From positions 1 through 46,345 of the forward strand of contig DASRMP010000074.1 in assembly GCA_035647855.1 (NCBI GenBank): a stretch of DNA of 46,345 nucleotides, in the 5' to 3' direction. The notes below the pieces were generated by a model. It did no database searches, was not told the origin of the DNA, and was given only the letters and a program-made list of their open reading frames with translations. Positions within the stretch are counted from its first letter, which is position 1; every line of letters starts with the position of its first letter. Source of the stretch: JAAZBW01 sp035647855. GTDB lineage: Bacteria; Actinomycetota; Actinomycetes; Actinomycetales; Actinomycetaceae. The position numbers were made by a program, and so were the translations under genes. This document shows, in pieces, positions 24,201-32,798 of the stretch.

Positions 24201-24833
24201 CTAGAGCGTCGCCAGCCAGTTCGTCAGCATTTGCGCTCCGGCGTCGCCGGACTTCTCGGGGTGAAACTGTGTGGCGGTGAGCGACCCGTTCTCGACGGCG
24301 GCGACGAAGTCGGTCCCGTGCGTCGCCCAGGTGACGAGCGGCGGCGCCGTCGGGCCGACCATGCCCGCACTCGGATCGGAGGTGACGCCGTAGGAGTGGA
24401 CAAAGTAGAACCGCTCCCCCTCGAGGCCGGCGAGGAGTTCGGACCCGTGCGGCACCCGGATCTCCGACCAGCCCATGTGCGGCACGATCGGGGCCTCGAG
24501 CCGCACAACGGCACCGGGCCACTGGCCCAGGCCGGCCGTCGTCGTGCCGTGCTCGGTCCCCTCCTCGAACATGACCTGCAGGCCCACGCAGATCCCGAGG
24601 ACCGGACGGCCACCGGAAAGCCGCCGGTCGATGAGGTAGGGGGCACGCACGGCGGATAGGCCTCTCATCACCGTGGCGAACGCGCCGACCCCGGGGACCA
24701 CGAGGCCGTCAGCGGCCAGAATTGCCTTTGGATCCGCCGTGAGTTCCACGGCGGCGCCCGCACGTTGGAGCGCCCGCGCGGCCGAACGGACGTTGCCCGA
24801 ACCGTAGTCGAGCACGACCACCCGACTAGTCAC
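24201..24833 (-). CDS. hisH: Imidazole glycerol phosphate synthase glutaminase subunit
   Basis: Class I glutamine amidotransferase that supplies ammonia to HisF. The catalytic triad is Cys82 in GICVGLQ and His191/Glu193 in HPEKSG. The N-terminal YGSGN (10-14) and the PGVGAF oxyanion region (47-52) are typical. I chose the GTG at 24833 (210 residues), which overlaps the previous stop codon as GTGACTAG; an ATG 21 nt upstream is also in frame. hisF is not in the window and must lie elsewhere. Confidence 0.93.
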   Translation of the reverse strand: MTSRVVVLDYGSGNVRSAARALQRAGAAVELTADPKAILAADGLVVPGVGAFATVMRGLSAVRAPYLIDRRLSGGRPVLGICVGLQVMFEEGTEHGTTTAGLGQWPGAVVRLEAPIVPHMGWSEIRVPHGSELLAGLEGERFYFVHSYGVTSDPSAGMVGPTAPPLVTWATHGTDFVAAVENGSLTATQFHPEKSGDAGAQMLTNWLATL

Positions 24834-25512
24834 TGCTTCGTTCCCCGGCGTCATCGCCGGGCTCGCCGTTCGGGTCTTTCGGGTGCCGCCGCAGTCCGCG
24901 GCCGAACATCTTCAGCGCCTTCCAGCGCGGGAAGTCCGCCGAGTCCTCCGTGTCCGGAACGTCCTCCAGCCTCTTCTCGCCGATCACGAGGTCCTCCACC
25001 GTGGTGTCCAGGCTTGATACCACCAGACCCGCCGGGATCTCCCCCGCGATCTCGGCACCGGCGATCCGCCACGCGGACAGTTTCCCTTCGGGTGAGGCCT
25101 CCGATCCGGGACCGGAGAACCGCGAGACCATTAGTACGACGTCGATCTTGGTGATGATCGAGATTGCCTTGGCGAGAGCAAGGGCCTCCTTCGGCGCGTC
25201 TCCGGTCAGGTCATCGAATGGATCGCCCTCGGGCAGGTACATCGCCGCGACGGCGCCCCCCTTCGAAGGAACGACCGTGCACTCGAGTCCCGCCACCGAT
25301 GCGAGCCCGGCGAGCACTTCCGCCGAGGCGATCGGCGTGAGCACGAGCGCGAGATCCCGCTGGACGGGAGGCATGCCGAAATTGGCAACGATGGCGTCGA
25401 ACGGGTCCACCGGCGCCTCGTCGCCAGGCCTCTCGCCGGGCGACTCCCCGGATGCCCCGCCGCCATCCTCGGGCTCCTGGTCTGGCGTCAGTTCCTCGTC
25501 GCGCTCACTCAT
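24826..25512 (-). CDS. Uncharacterised acidic protein in the his operon
   Basis: A 228-residue soluble protein with no domain I recognise. The first 35 residues are acidic, Gly/Pro-rich and probably disordered. Residues about 38-180 look folded, with alternating hydrophobic strands (LALVLTPIASAEVLAGLASVAG; VVLMVSRF; LVVSSLDTTVEDLVIG); the last 40 residues are charged. It overlaps hisB by 4 nt (ATGA) and hisH by 8 nt, so it is made together with histidine enzymes. A role linked to the pathway or to SseB-family proteins is possible but not shown. Confidence 0.8.
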   Translation of the reverse strand: MSERDEELTPDQEPEDGGGASGESPGERPGDEAPVDPFDAIVANFGMPPVQRDLALVLTPIASAEVLAGLASVAGLECTVVPSKGGAVAAMYLPEGDPFDDLTGDAPKEALALAKAISIITKIDVVLMVSRFSGPGSEASPEGKLSAWRIAGAEIAGEIPAGLVVSSLDTTVEDLVIGEKRLEDVPDTEDSADFPRWKALKMFGRGLRRHPKDPNGEPGDDAGERSSD

Positions 25513-26105
25513 AACGCTCCCTTTGTGGAAGGTATCCCGCGCACCCGAGCGTCCGGCTCGACGGCCTTCCGCAGGGCCCTGGCAAGCGCCTTGAACTGCG
25601 CCTCGACGATGTGGTGCGGGTCCCTGCCCGCGAGCACCGTGATGTGCAGGCAGATCCCGGCGTTGAGGGCGAGGGCCTCGAACACGTGGCGGGTCATCGA
25701 ACCCGTGAAGTGCCCGCCAATGAGGTGATACTCCTGACCTGCGGGTTCACCTGTGTGGACCACGTAGGGCCGCCCGGACACGTCAACGACCGCACGCGCC
25801 AGCGCCTCGTCCAGGGGCACGGTCGCGTCCCCGAACCGCCCGATTCCGGCCTTGTTCCCGAGCGCCTCGCGCAGGGCCTGCCCCAGGCAGATCGCCGTGT
25901 CCTCCACCGTGTGGTGGACGTCGATCTCGGTGTCCCCAGTTGCGCGGATCGTCAGGTCGATAAGCGAGTGCTTCGCGAGCGCCGTCAGCATGTGGTCGAA
26001 GAACGGCACCGTGGTCGAGATGTCTGCCGCACCAGTGCCGTCCAGATTGACCTCGACCGAGACGTCCGATTCCGACGTCGTCCGCGTGATCTGAGCGGTT
26101 CTCAC
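25509..26105 (-). CDS. hisB: Imidazoleglycerol-phosphate dehydratase
   Basis: Sixth step of histidine synthesis, a metal-dependent dehydration. The two family signatures are present: HHTVEDT at residues 64-70 and DPHHIVEAQFKALARALR near the C terminus, supplying metal-binding histidines. The 198-residue length shows it is the stand-alone enzyme without the phosphatase domain found in enterobacteria. It overlaps hisC by 4 nt and the next gene by 4 nt. Confidence 0.97.
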   Translation of the reverse strand: MRTAQITRTTSESDVSVEVNLDGTGAADISTTVPFFDHMLTALAKHSLIDLTIRATGDTEIDVHHTVEDTAICLGQALREALGNKAGIGRFGDATVPLDEALARAVVDVSGRPYVVHTGEPAGQEYHLIGGHFTGSMTRHVFEALALNAGICLHITVLAGRDPHHIVEAQFKALARALRKAVEPDARVRGIPSTKGAL

Positions 26106-27208
26106 ATGATCTCCTTCAGGGCCTCCTTGAAGGCCGCAGTCTCGGCTGGTGTTCCGACGGTCACCCGGAGGTACCCCTCCGGACCGACCTCACGTATCAG
26201 TATCCCGCGTGTGAGCAAATCCTCCCAGACCTGGCGGCGCTCTTCGAAAACTCCGAACAGAACGAAGTTCGCGTCGGAGTCCACTGCGACGAGTCCCTGC
26301 GCCCGCAACCACGCCACCAGATCGTCTCGCTCGGCGCGCAATCCGGCCACCTGCGCCATCAAGGACTCCCGGTGCGAGAGCGCTGCCCGCGCCGCCGCCT
26401 GCGTGATGGCCGAGAGGTGGTACGGCAGCCGCACCACCCGCACCGCATCCACCACGCTGCGGTCCGCGGCCATGTAACCGAGCCTCAGGCCGGCCATCGC
26501 GAACGCCTTCGACATCGTCCGGCAGACAACCAGGTGCGGATGCCGCTGCCGGAGCGTGAGCGCCGAGGACGTCCCCTCACGCCGGAACTCCCCGTACGCC
26601 TCATCGACGACGACGATCGCATCGCTCCCTTCCGGGCCGTTTCCTCGTGCCGCGGTCAGGATCGTCTCGAGGTCGCGGAGCGGCAGGGCTGTCCCTGTCG
26701 GGTTGTTGGGGCTCGCGAGCAGCACCACGCTCGGCGTGACCTCGCGGATCAGCTGGGCGGCGCAGTCGGGGTCGATGGTGAAGTCCTCGCGGCGCGGCCC
26801 GGTGACCCAGCGCGAAAGGGTGTCGCGGGCGTACTCCGGATACATGGAGTACGTGGGCAGGAAGGACAGAACGGACCGGCCGGGCCCGCCGAACGCCTGC
26901 AGGAGGTGCAGCATCACCTCGTTGGAGCCGTTCGCCGCCCACAACTCGTCAACGGGGACCCGCACGCCGGACTCGGCCGCGAGATAGTCGGCGAGGTCCG
27001 CCCGCAGCGCGGCGAAGTCACGGTCCGGGTACCGGTTGAGCCCGGACGCGGCCGCGGCGGCGGCGTCACGGATGGACGCCACCACCTCGGGCGCGGGCGG
27101 GTACGGGTTCTCGTTGACGTTGAGTATCACCGGGACGTCGAGCACGGGCGCGCCGTACGGCTCGAGGCCCGCGAGATCGGGCCTGAGCGGGATGCGCAGT
27201 TCGCTCAT
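26102..27208 (-). CDS. hisC: Histidinol-phosphate aminotransferase
   Basis: PLP-dependent class I/II aminotransferase that converts imidazole acetol phosphate to histidinol phosphate. The SPNNPTG motif is at residues 166-172, DEAYGEF at 202-208 and the PLP lysine is K234 in TMSKAFAMAGLRLGY. NVNENPYPPAP near the N terminus is also typical. Length 368 residues. Its ATG overlaps the hisD stop by 4 nt. Confidence 0.96.
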   Translation of the reverse strand: MSELRIPLRPDLAGLEPYGAPVLDVPVILNVNENPYPPAPEVVASIRDAAAAAASGLNRYPDRDFAALRADLADYLAAESGVRVPVDELWAANGSNEVMLHLLQAFGGPGRSVLSFLPTYSMYPEYARDTLSRWVTGPRREDFTIDPDCAAQLIREVTPSVVLLASPNNPTGTALPLRDLETILTAARGNGPEGSDAIVVVDEAYGEFRREGTSSALTLRQRHPHLVVCRTMSKAFAMAGLRLGYMAADRSVVDAVRVVRLPYHLSAITQAAARAALSHRESLMAQVAGLRAERDDLVAWLRAQGLVAVDSDANFVLFGVFEERRQVWEDLLTRGILIREVGPEGYLRVTVGTPAETAAFKEALKEIM

Positions 27209-28536
27209 GCAGGACTGCCCGCGCCGCCGGCGCGAGCGTCGACCGTATCCGCGTGCGCGGGCAGATCCTCGTCGACGGCGAGGGCGCGCAGCGGGCCGGC
27301 AAGCTTCGCGAGCGCGGGCTCATCGTAGTCGATTACCTGCACGGACTTGATGAAGGCCTGCACTCCGAGTCCCGAGGCGAAGTTGGCGGTCCCGCCGGTC
27401 GGGAGGACGTGGTTGGAACCTGACATGTAGTCGCCGAGCGGCACGGGCGAGAAATCTCCGAGGAAGATCGCGCCCGCGTTGTGGATGCGGCGCGAGACCG
27501 CGTCCGCGTCCTTCGTCTGGATTTCGAGGTGTTCGGCGCCGTAGGCGTTGGTCGCGTCCACGGCCTGGTCGAGGTCGCGCACGAGCAGCGCCCCGGACTG
27601 CGGGCCGGTGAGGGCCGTGGCGATCCTCTCGGCGTGCTTCATCGTGGGCACGAGTCGCTCGAGTTCCGCGTCGACGGCGTCAATGAGTTCGGACGAGTCG
27701 GTGATGAGCACCGATGCCGCCGCCGGGTCGTGCTCGGCCTGGGAGATCAGGTCGTGCGCGACGAACGTGGGGTTGGCGCTCGAGTCCGCGAGGACCGCGA
27801 TCTCCGAGGTCCCGGCCTCGCTGTCGATACCGACGGTCCCCATGACCGCCCGCTTCGCCGCGGCAACGTAGACGTTTCCCGGTCCCGTGACGACGTCCAC
27901 GGGCTCGCACACCACGGAGTCGCCGTCGCGGATCCCGTACGCGAACATCGCAACCGCGCCGGCGCCGCCGGCGGCGTACACCTCCGTGACGCCGAGGAGG
28001 GCGCATGCGGCAAGGATGGTCGGGTGCGGCAGGCCGCCGAACTCCTTCTGCGCGGGCGAGGTGACGGCGAGTTGCGGCACACCCGCGACCTGGGCGGGCA
28101 CCACGTTCATGACCACCGACGACGGGTAGACGGCCAGGCCACCCGGCACGTAGAGGCCGACCCGGCGGACCGGGATCCACCGCTGCTCGACGATGCCACC
28201 GGGAATGATCTCGGTCCGGCGCTCCTCCGGAAGCTGGGCGGTGTGCGCGATTTGGGCGTGCTCGATCGCGATCTCGAGGGCGTCCCGGACGGCGGGATCG
28301 AGTCCCTCAAGGGCTGCGGAGATTGCTTCCTCGGGCACGCGGATGTTCTCCGGGCGGACGCCGTCGAAACGCTCGGCCTGGTCGAGCAGCGCCTCGGCGC
28401 CCCGCTCGCGAACGTCATGGATGAGCGGGGTGACCGCCTCGAGTGCCGCAGGAATGTCAACGGTGGCGCGTGGCATCAGGTTCGCGAGCTCGCGCGACGA
28501 GACGTTGACTTGGGTCAGATCAGTGCGACGCAACAT
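27205..28536 (-). CDS. hisD: Histidinol dehydrogenase
   Basis: NAD- and zinc-dependent enzyme for the last two steps of histidine synthesis. Zinc ligands Gln266 and His269 are in SQAEHDP; VGLYVPGG at 126-133 and the VDVVTGPGN segment bind the nucleotide and substrate; GAEHLEIQ follows further on with catalytic residues. Length 443 residues, with a short C-terminal Ala/Gly tail. The ATG is preceded at 6 nt by a perfect -10 TAGAAT and no ribosome binding site, so this operon appears to start with a leaderless mRNA. First gene of hisD-hisC-hisB-x-hisH-hisA-sseB. Confidence 0.97.
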   Translation of the reverse strand: MLRRTDLTQVNVSSRELANLMPRATVDIPAALEAVTPLIHDVRERGAEALLDQAERFDGVRPENIRVPEEAISAALEGLDPAVRDALEIAIEHAQIAHTAQLPEERRTEIIPGGIVEQRWIPVRRVGLYVPGGLAVYPSSVVMNVVPAQVAGVPQLAVTSPAQKEFGGLPHPTILAACALLGVTEVYAAGGAGAVAMFAYGIRDGDSVVCEPVDVVTGPGNVYVAAAKRAVMGTVGIDSEAGTSEIAVLADSSANPTFVAHDLISQAEHDPAAASVLITDSSELIDAVDAELERLVPTMKHAERIATALTGPQSGALLVRDLDQAVDATNAYGAEHLEIQTKDADAVSRRIHNAGAIFLGDFSPVPLGDYMSGSNHVLPTGGTANFASGLGVQAFIKSVQVIDYDEPALAKLAGPLRALAVDEDLPAHADTVDARAGGAGSPA

Positions 28537-28542
28537 GCGGTC

Positions 28543-28548
28543 ATTCTA
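28543..28548 (-). promoter_or_regulatory. -10 box of the his operon, leaderless
   Basis: TAGAAT on the minus strand ends 6 nt before the hisD ATG. A recognisable -35 is lacking (AGATTC at 17 nt). There is no Shine-Dalgarno sequence, so transcription likely begins at the ATG. Confidence 0.6.
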
Positions 28549-28611
28549 GGGAACGGCACGCGAGGGAATCTGGGACGTCCGGGCGGCGGACCCGGGCCCC
28601 GGCCTGGGACG

Positions 28612-29070
28612 TCAGCCCCGGCTGTCGTGGTGCCGGGGGCGCTCGTAGGGCACCACGAGGACCGGCGTGGTGGCGAACTCCAGGACCCTCAACGTGTGGC
28701 TGCCGATGGTCGGGATTGCGTGCCCGGGACTGTCCACCCCGGCCATTACGATCATTCGCGGGCTCGTCCGCCGCGCTTCCGCGAGGATCTCGGCCGCGAT
28801 TCGCCCGGTCCGCTGCACACCTGTCACGGCGACTCCGGCGTCCTCCCCGAGCATGGTGACGTGCTTCAGCACGGCGGCGGCCACCTCGCGGACCCGCCCC
28901 GCGCCCTGGGCGTGAGCGCTGAAGCGACCGACCTCGGGCTCGCCCTCCGGGATCACCGTGATCACGCGCACCTCCGCACCGAGGTCGCGGCCGTACCGGA
29001 TGGCCACCTCTGCGGCGCGGAACGCCGGCGGCGTATCGCTCATCGCCAGCAGGATGACGTTGTTGCTCAT
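28612..29070 (-). CDS. Universal stress protein-like protein
   Basis: A 152-residue single-domain UspA-like protein, starting MSNNVILLAMSDTPPAFRAA and ending with the typical GSHTLRVLEFATTPVLVVPYE strand. The usual nucleotide-binding pattern G-2x-G-9x-G(S/T) is not cleanly met (GVDSPGHAIPTIGSHT), so ATP binding is doubtful. The frame is open far upstream, but that part is a shadow of the next gene; the ATG at 29070 overlaps the atpD stop codon by 4 nt. It is the last gene of the V/A-ATPase operon, so a role in sensing or regulating the enzyme is a fair inference, not shown. Confidence 0.8.
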   Translation of the reverse strand: MSNNVILLAMSDTPPAFRAAEVAIRYGRDLGAEVRVITVIPEGEPEVGRFSAHAQGAGRVREVAAAVLKHVTMLGEDAGVAVTGVQRTGRIAAEILAEARRTSPRMIVMAGVDSPGHAIPTIGSHTLRVLEFATTPVLVVPYERPRHHDSRG

Positions 29071-29675
29071 GGGCCCCCCACCTGTGCCGGGGCGGCGTCC
29101 GCCGCCCAGTGCACCCTCAGGCTCTCCTCGAGCTCTCGCTCGTCGAGTGCCCGCTGGACGTTCTCCAGTCGCGTCTCCAGACGCGGGATGTACCTGTTCT
29201 CGACGGCGCTCTGCCGCCGGCGTGTCGCATCGAGTTCCGCCGAGACGAGTTCGACCGCACGCTCGGCCGCGGCGTGCCGGACGGCGGCGTCGAGCGCGGC
29301 GCGGTGCGCGCCTCTCGCGCGAACCAGCGCCGAGCTGCCCTGCAGCGGGCAGTCGTCCGGCACGATGCACTGGGCGTCGACGGGGTAGCTCGCCCCCATC
29401 GCGAAGCCGAGCCGGATCTCGATCCTCACCGGCGCGGCCGGAGATGAGCCGGCCACGGCCGCAGGTCCATCGATCGACTCCGCCCGCGCGAGCCAGACGG
29501 CCGCCTCGCGCGCCAGATCACGCCATGCGCCTCTGAGCCTGTCGGCGTTGAGCTGGAGCCGCTCCAGTTCGTCGATCATGATCCGCTGCTTGCGGTCGAG
29601 GAGGTCGGATCCGCGGCGTGCGATCTCGAGTCGGCGCTCGATCCGGACCTTGCCCGCGCGACCGGTGTCAGCCAT
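29067..29675 (-). CDS. atpD: V/A-type ATPase subunit D
   Basis: Central rotor shaft of the V1 head, equivalent to the gamma subunit of F-ATPase. The 202-residue protein is built of long helices at both ends: an N-terminal helix with RIERRLEIARRGSDLLDRKQRIMIDEL, and a C-terminal coil with NRYIPRLETRLENVQRALDERE, the typical subunit D pattern. The ATG overlaps the atpB stop by 8 nt, and its stop overlaps the stress-protein gene by 4 nt. Confidence 0.92.
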   Translation of the reverse strand: MADTGRAGKVRIERRLEIARRGSDLLDRKQRIMIDELERLQLNADRLRGAWRDLAREAAVWLARAESIDGPAAVAGSSPAAPVRIEIRLGFAMGASYPVDAQCIVPDDCPLQGSSALVRARGAHRAALDAAVRHAAAERAVELVSAELDATRRRQSAVENRYIPRLETRLENVQRALDERELEESLRVHWAADAAPAQVGGP

Positions 29676-31071
29676 CGTCGCTCCCGCCGTTCTCGGGGAG
29701 GTGCCGCTCGATGAGTTCGAGCGGCAGCATCGTCAGCTCGTGGCGCGGCAGCGCCGCGAGCGCCCGCCAGGCGCGGTCGAGAGTCTCGTCCAGGGAGCGA
29801 GGTTCGTCCCTGCCCTGATCGAGGAGGGTCTCCTCGAGGATGTCCCGGAAGTCGATGTAGTTGCGGTCCGTCTCCCCCACCGCGTCCATGCCGATGAGTT
29901 CGGCGAGTTCGGAGGCCTGGCGGGCGCGCGCGAGCGCGGCGAGAACCTGCGCGGAGACCTGCAGATGATCGTCGCGGGTCCTGCCCGGGCCTGCGCCGTT
30001 GCGCATCAGCCGGGACAGCGATGACAGCCCGTCGACCGGCGGGTAGATGCCGCGCGCGTGGACCTCGGGAGAGAGGACCACCTGCCCTTCAGTGATGTAC
30101 CCGGTGAGGTCCGGCACGGGATGGGTGATATCCCCGGACGGCATCGTGAGCACGGGGATCACCGTGACGGAACCATCGTGCCCGCGGACGCGCCCGCACC
30201 GCTCGTACAACCCGGCGAGGTCACTGTAGAGGTAGCCGGGGTAGCCGCGGCGGGCAGGGATCTCGCGTCGGGCTGCAGAGACCTCGCGGAGCGCCTCGGC
30301 ATAGCTCGTCATGTCGGACATGATGACGAGGACGTCGCTGCCCTCCTCGAAGGCGAGGTGCTCGGCGATGGTGAGCGCGATCTTCGGGGTGAGGATGCGT
30401 TCGATGACGGGGGCGTCGGCCGCGTTCAGGAGGAGAACCAGCTCGCCGGCCGCCGAGCGCTCTTCCAGCCGGTCACGCACGAGAGCGATGTCGGCGTGGG
30501 TGAGTCCCATGGCAGCGAACACCACGCGGAAGTTGCCGCCGCCGGACGTCGCCTGCGCGGCAATCTGGGTGGCGAGCGTCAGGTGCGGCAGTCCCGCGAC
30601 CGAGAAGATCGGGAGCTTCTGCCCCTGGACCAGGGTTGTCAGCGCATCGATTACCGAGATCCCGGTGAGCACGGGCTGCTGCGGTGACTCGCGATGCACG
30701 GGGTTCATGGCGAACCCGCTGACCGGCCGCTCCACCGGGCCCGTCACTGGGGGACCGCCGTCGAGGGGCTCACCGAGACCGTTGCAGACTCTCCCCAGCC
30801 ACCCGGTGCCGACCGGGATGTGGAGCGGCCGGCCGCTGAAGAGCACCTCGGTGCCCCCGGGCGCCATTCCTGCGGTTCCTTCAAGAATCTGGAGCGTGGC
30901 GCCGTCGCCCGCGACCTCCAGCACGAGGCCGTGGCGGGTCCCGCCGGCAGCGGAGACCTCGGCGAATTCGTCCCAGCCGACCCCGGCAACCTGCCCCATC
31001 ATCAGCAGAGGGCCGCGAAGCTCGCGGACGTCCCGGTGAGACAGCCGCCCGAGGGCCCTGCCGGCACTCAC
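29668..31071 (-). CDS. atpB: V/A-type ATPase subunit B
   Basis: Non-catalytic nucleotide-binding subunit of the V1 hexamer, related to F-type alpha. The 467-residue chain has GISVIDALTTLVQGQKLPIF and SVAGLPH where the catalytic subunit has a P-loop, so no Walker A is present, as expected. MSDMTSYAEALREVSAARREIPARRGYPGYLYSDLA is represented by its diagnostic parts MTSYAEALRE and RGYPGYLYSD. The GTG start overlaps the atpA stop by 4 nt. Confidence 0.96.
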   Translation of the reverse strand: MSAGRALGRLSHRDVRELRGPLLMMGQVAGVGWDEFAEVSAAGGTRHGLVLEVAGDGATLQILEGTAGMAPGGTEVLFSGRPLHIPVGTGWLGRVCNGLGEPLDGGPPVTGPVERPVSGFAMNPVHRESPQQPVLTGISVIDALTTLVQGQKLPIFSVAGLPHLTLATQIAAQATSGGGNFRVVFAAMGLTHADIALVRDRLEERSAAGELVLLLNAADAPVIERILTPKIALTIAEHLAFEEGSDVLVIMSDMTSYAEALREVSAARREIPARRGYPGYLYSDLAGLYERCGRVRGHDGSVTVIPVLTMPSGDITHPVPDLTGYITEGQVVLSPEVHARGIYPPVDGLSSLSRLMRNGAGPGRTRDDHLQVSAQVLAALARARQASELAELIGMDAVGETDRNYIDFRDILEETLLDQGRDEPRSLDETLDRAWRALAALPRHELTMLPLELIERHLPENGGSDDG

Positions 31072-32798
31072 GCCAGCCTCCTCAGCCGCTCGATCACTTC
31101 GTCCCGTCTGCGGGCCACGCCGGCTGAGTCGTCGGGCGCGGTCTCCTCCCGGATCCTCACGACGGGACCGAAGTCGTGCCGCTCGATCAGGGACGCCGGG
31201 ACGGCGCGGTCCACCAGTTCCTGACAGGTGTCGACGACGGCGAGCACCATGTCCAGCAGGGCCGCGCCCTTGGCGGGGGTACAGAACGCGTCGTTCGCCA
31301 CCAGCGCGTTCTGCATGAGGACCGCGTCCCGCAGCAGCCGTCCACCCAGGAGCACCACGCGCTCATGGCCGGGCAACGAGCCGGCTCCGATGATCTCGGC
31401 GAGGTCGGCGAGCCGGTCGGCTTCGGCGAGCAGTGCCACGGCCCGCGCCCGCCGGCCCGCCCATCCGGGGTCACCGTGTGCCGACCACCAGAAGCCGAGG
31501 CTCTCGGCGTCGCGCGCGAACGAGCCGGACCAGCTGACCGCCGGATAGTGGCGGGCGTAGGCCAGGTCGCGGTCGAGGAGCCAGAGCGACCGCACGAAGC
31601 GCTGCGTGGCGGTGGTCACGGGCTCCGTCATGTCGCCGCCGGGCGGTGAGACCGCGCCGATGACCGTCACGGACCCGGTCCGCCCGCCGAGCGTCGTCAC
31701 CACCCCGGCCCGCTCGTAGAAGGCGGCGAGTTCGGACGCGAGGTTGGCGGGGTAGCCCTCCTCGGCCGGGAGGTCACCGTTACGGTTCGCGAACTCCCGC
31801 AGGGCCTCCGCCCATCGGGAGGTCGAGTCGGCTATCACGACGACGTCGTACCCCATGTCCCGGTAGTACTCCGCGACGACGATGCCCGTGTAGATGCTCG
31901 CCTCACGGGCCATCATCGGCATGTTAGACGTGTTCGCGATGATGACGGTCCGGTCGATCAGACGGCCCCCGGTGCGCTCGTCGGTCAGTTCCGCGAGCCC
32001 GTCCAGGACGTCCGCCATCTCATTGCCGCGCTCTCCGCAGCCGACGTAGACGATGACGTCCGCATCGCACCACTTCGCGATCTGCTGCAGGAGCATGGTC
32101 TTGCCGGTCCCGAAGCCGCCCGGCACTGCGGCGGCGGCACCGCGTGCGAGTGGCTGGATGAGATCGAGCACCCGTTGCCCCGTATGGAGCGGGGTGACGC
32201 CGAGCGGGCGATCCCGGAAGGGGCGCGGCTCCCGCAGCGGCCAGCGTTCGGCGAGTCTCACCTCGGCGTCGCCGATACGCGCGATCGTGTCACGGGAGTG
32301 GACGCCGCCGCGTGGCGCAATCCAGGTCACCTCCCCGTGCACGGCCCGCGGCACGAGCACCCGGTGCTCGACCGTGCCCGCGCCCGGCACGGTTCCGAGC
32401 ACGTCTCCCGGCCCGGCCATGTCTCCGGTGCTCGCCGCCGGCACGAACTCCCACTCGACGTCGAGGACTCCCATGTCCTCCGCGGAGGTGGGGCGGTCCG
32501 GAAGGAGCCAGAGCGGAGCCGTGGTCAGGGGCCGGAGCAGCCCGTCGAAGGCGTGGCCGAGCAGTCCTGGGCCGAGGACCCCGACGAGCGGCGTGCCCAT
32601 GGCCGCGGCGGGGTCGCCGACGGCGAGCCCGCCCGTGTACTCGTAGGCCTGGAGCGTGGCGCGGTTGCCACTGATCGAGACGGTCTCGGCGGCGAGCCGG
32701 TCCTCACCGACGACCACCAGTTCGAGCATCGCCAGATCCTCCAGCCCCTCGACCTCGATCAACGGACCGCTTACCCGGACGACGCGGCCGGCGCTCAT
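31068..32798 (-). CDS. atpA: V/A-type ATPase catalytic subunit A
   Basis: Catalytic subunit of the V1 head. Walker A is GGFGTGKT at residues 227-234 with K233; the catalytic glutamate is E256 in GERGNE; Walker B ends in VVVIADS with D324, followed by TSRWAEALRE. The extra insert before the nucleotide domain that marks V/A-type A subunits is present, and the 576-residue length is normal. The ATG at 32798 overlaps the atpE stop by 4 nt and follows GGAGG; an ATG four codons upstream is in frame but less suited. A catalytic subunit of this type, rather than F-type beta, defines the operon as V/A-type. Confidence 0.97.
   Translation of the reverse strand: MSAGRVVRVSGPLIEVEGLEDLAMLELVVVGEDRLAAETVSISGNRATLQAYEYTGGLAVGDPAAAMGTPLVGVLGPGLLGHAFDGLLRPLTTAPLWLLPDRPTSAEDMGVLDVEWEFVPAASTGDMAGPGDVLGTVPGAGTVEHRVLVPRAVHGEVTWIAPRGGVHSRDTIARIGDAEVRLAERWPLREPRPFRDRPLGVTPLHTGQRVLDLIQPLARGAAAAVPGGFGTGKTMLLQQIAKWCDADVIVYVGCGERGNEMADVLDGLAELTDERTGGRLIDRTVIIANTSNMPMMAREASIYTGIVVAEYYRDMGYDVVVIADSTSRWAEALREFANRNGDLPAEEGYPANLASELAAFYERAGVVTTLGGRTGSVTVIGAVSPPGGDMTEPVTTATQRFVRSLWLLDRDLAYARHYPAVSWSGSFARDAESLGFWWSAHGDPGWAGRRARAVALLAEADRLADLAEIIGAGSLPGHERVVLLGGRLLRDAVLMQNALVANDAFCTPAKGAALLDMVLAVVDTCQELVDRAVPASLIERHDFGPVVRIREETAPDDSAGVARRRDEVIERLRRLA

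Noticed and set aside
27481..29388. 635-codon plus-strand frame
   Set aside because: It is antisense to hisD and the stress-protein gene, with an arginine- and glycine-rich translation.
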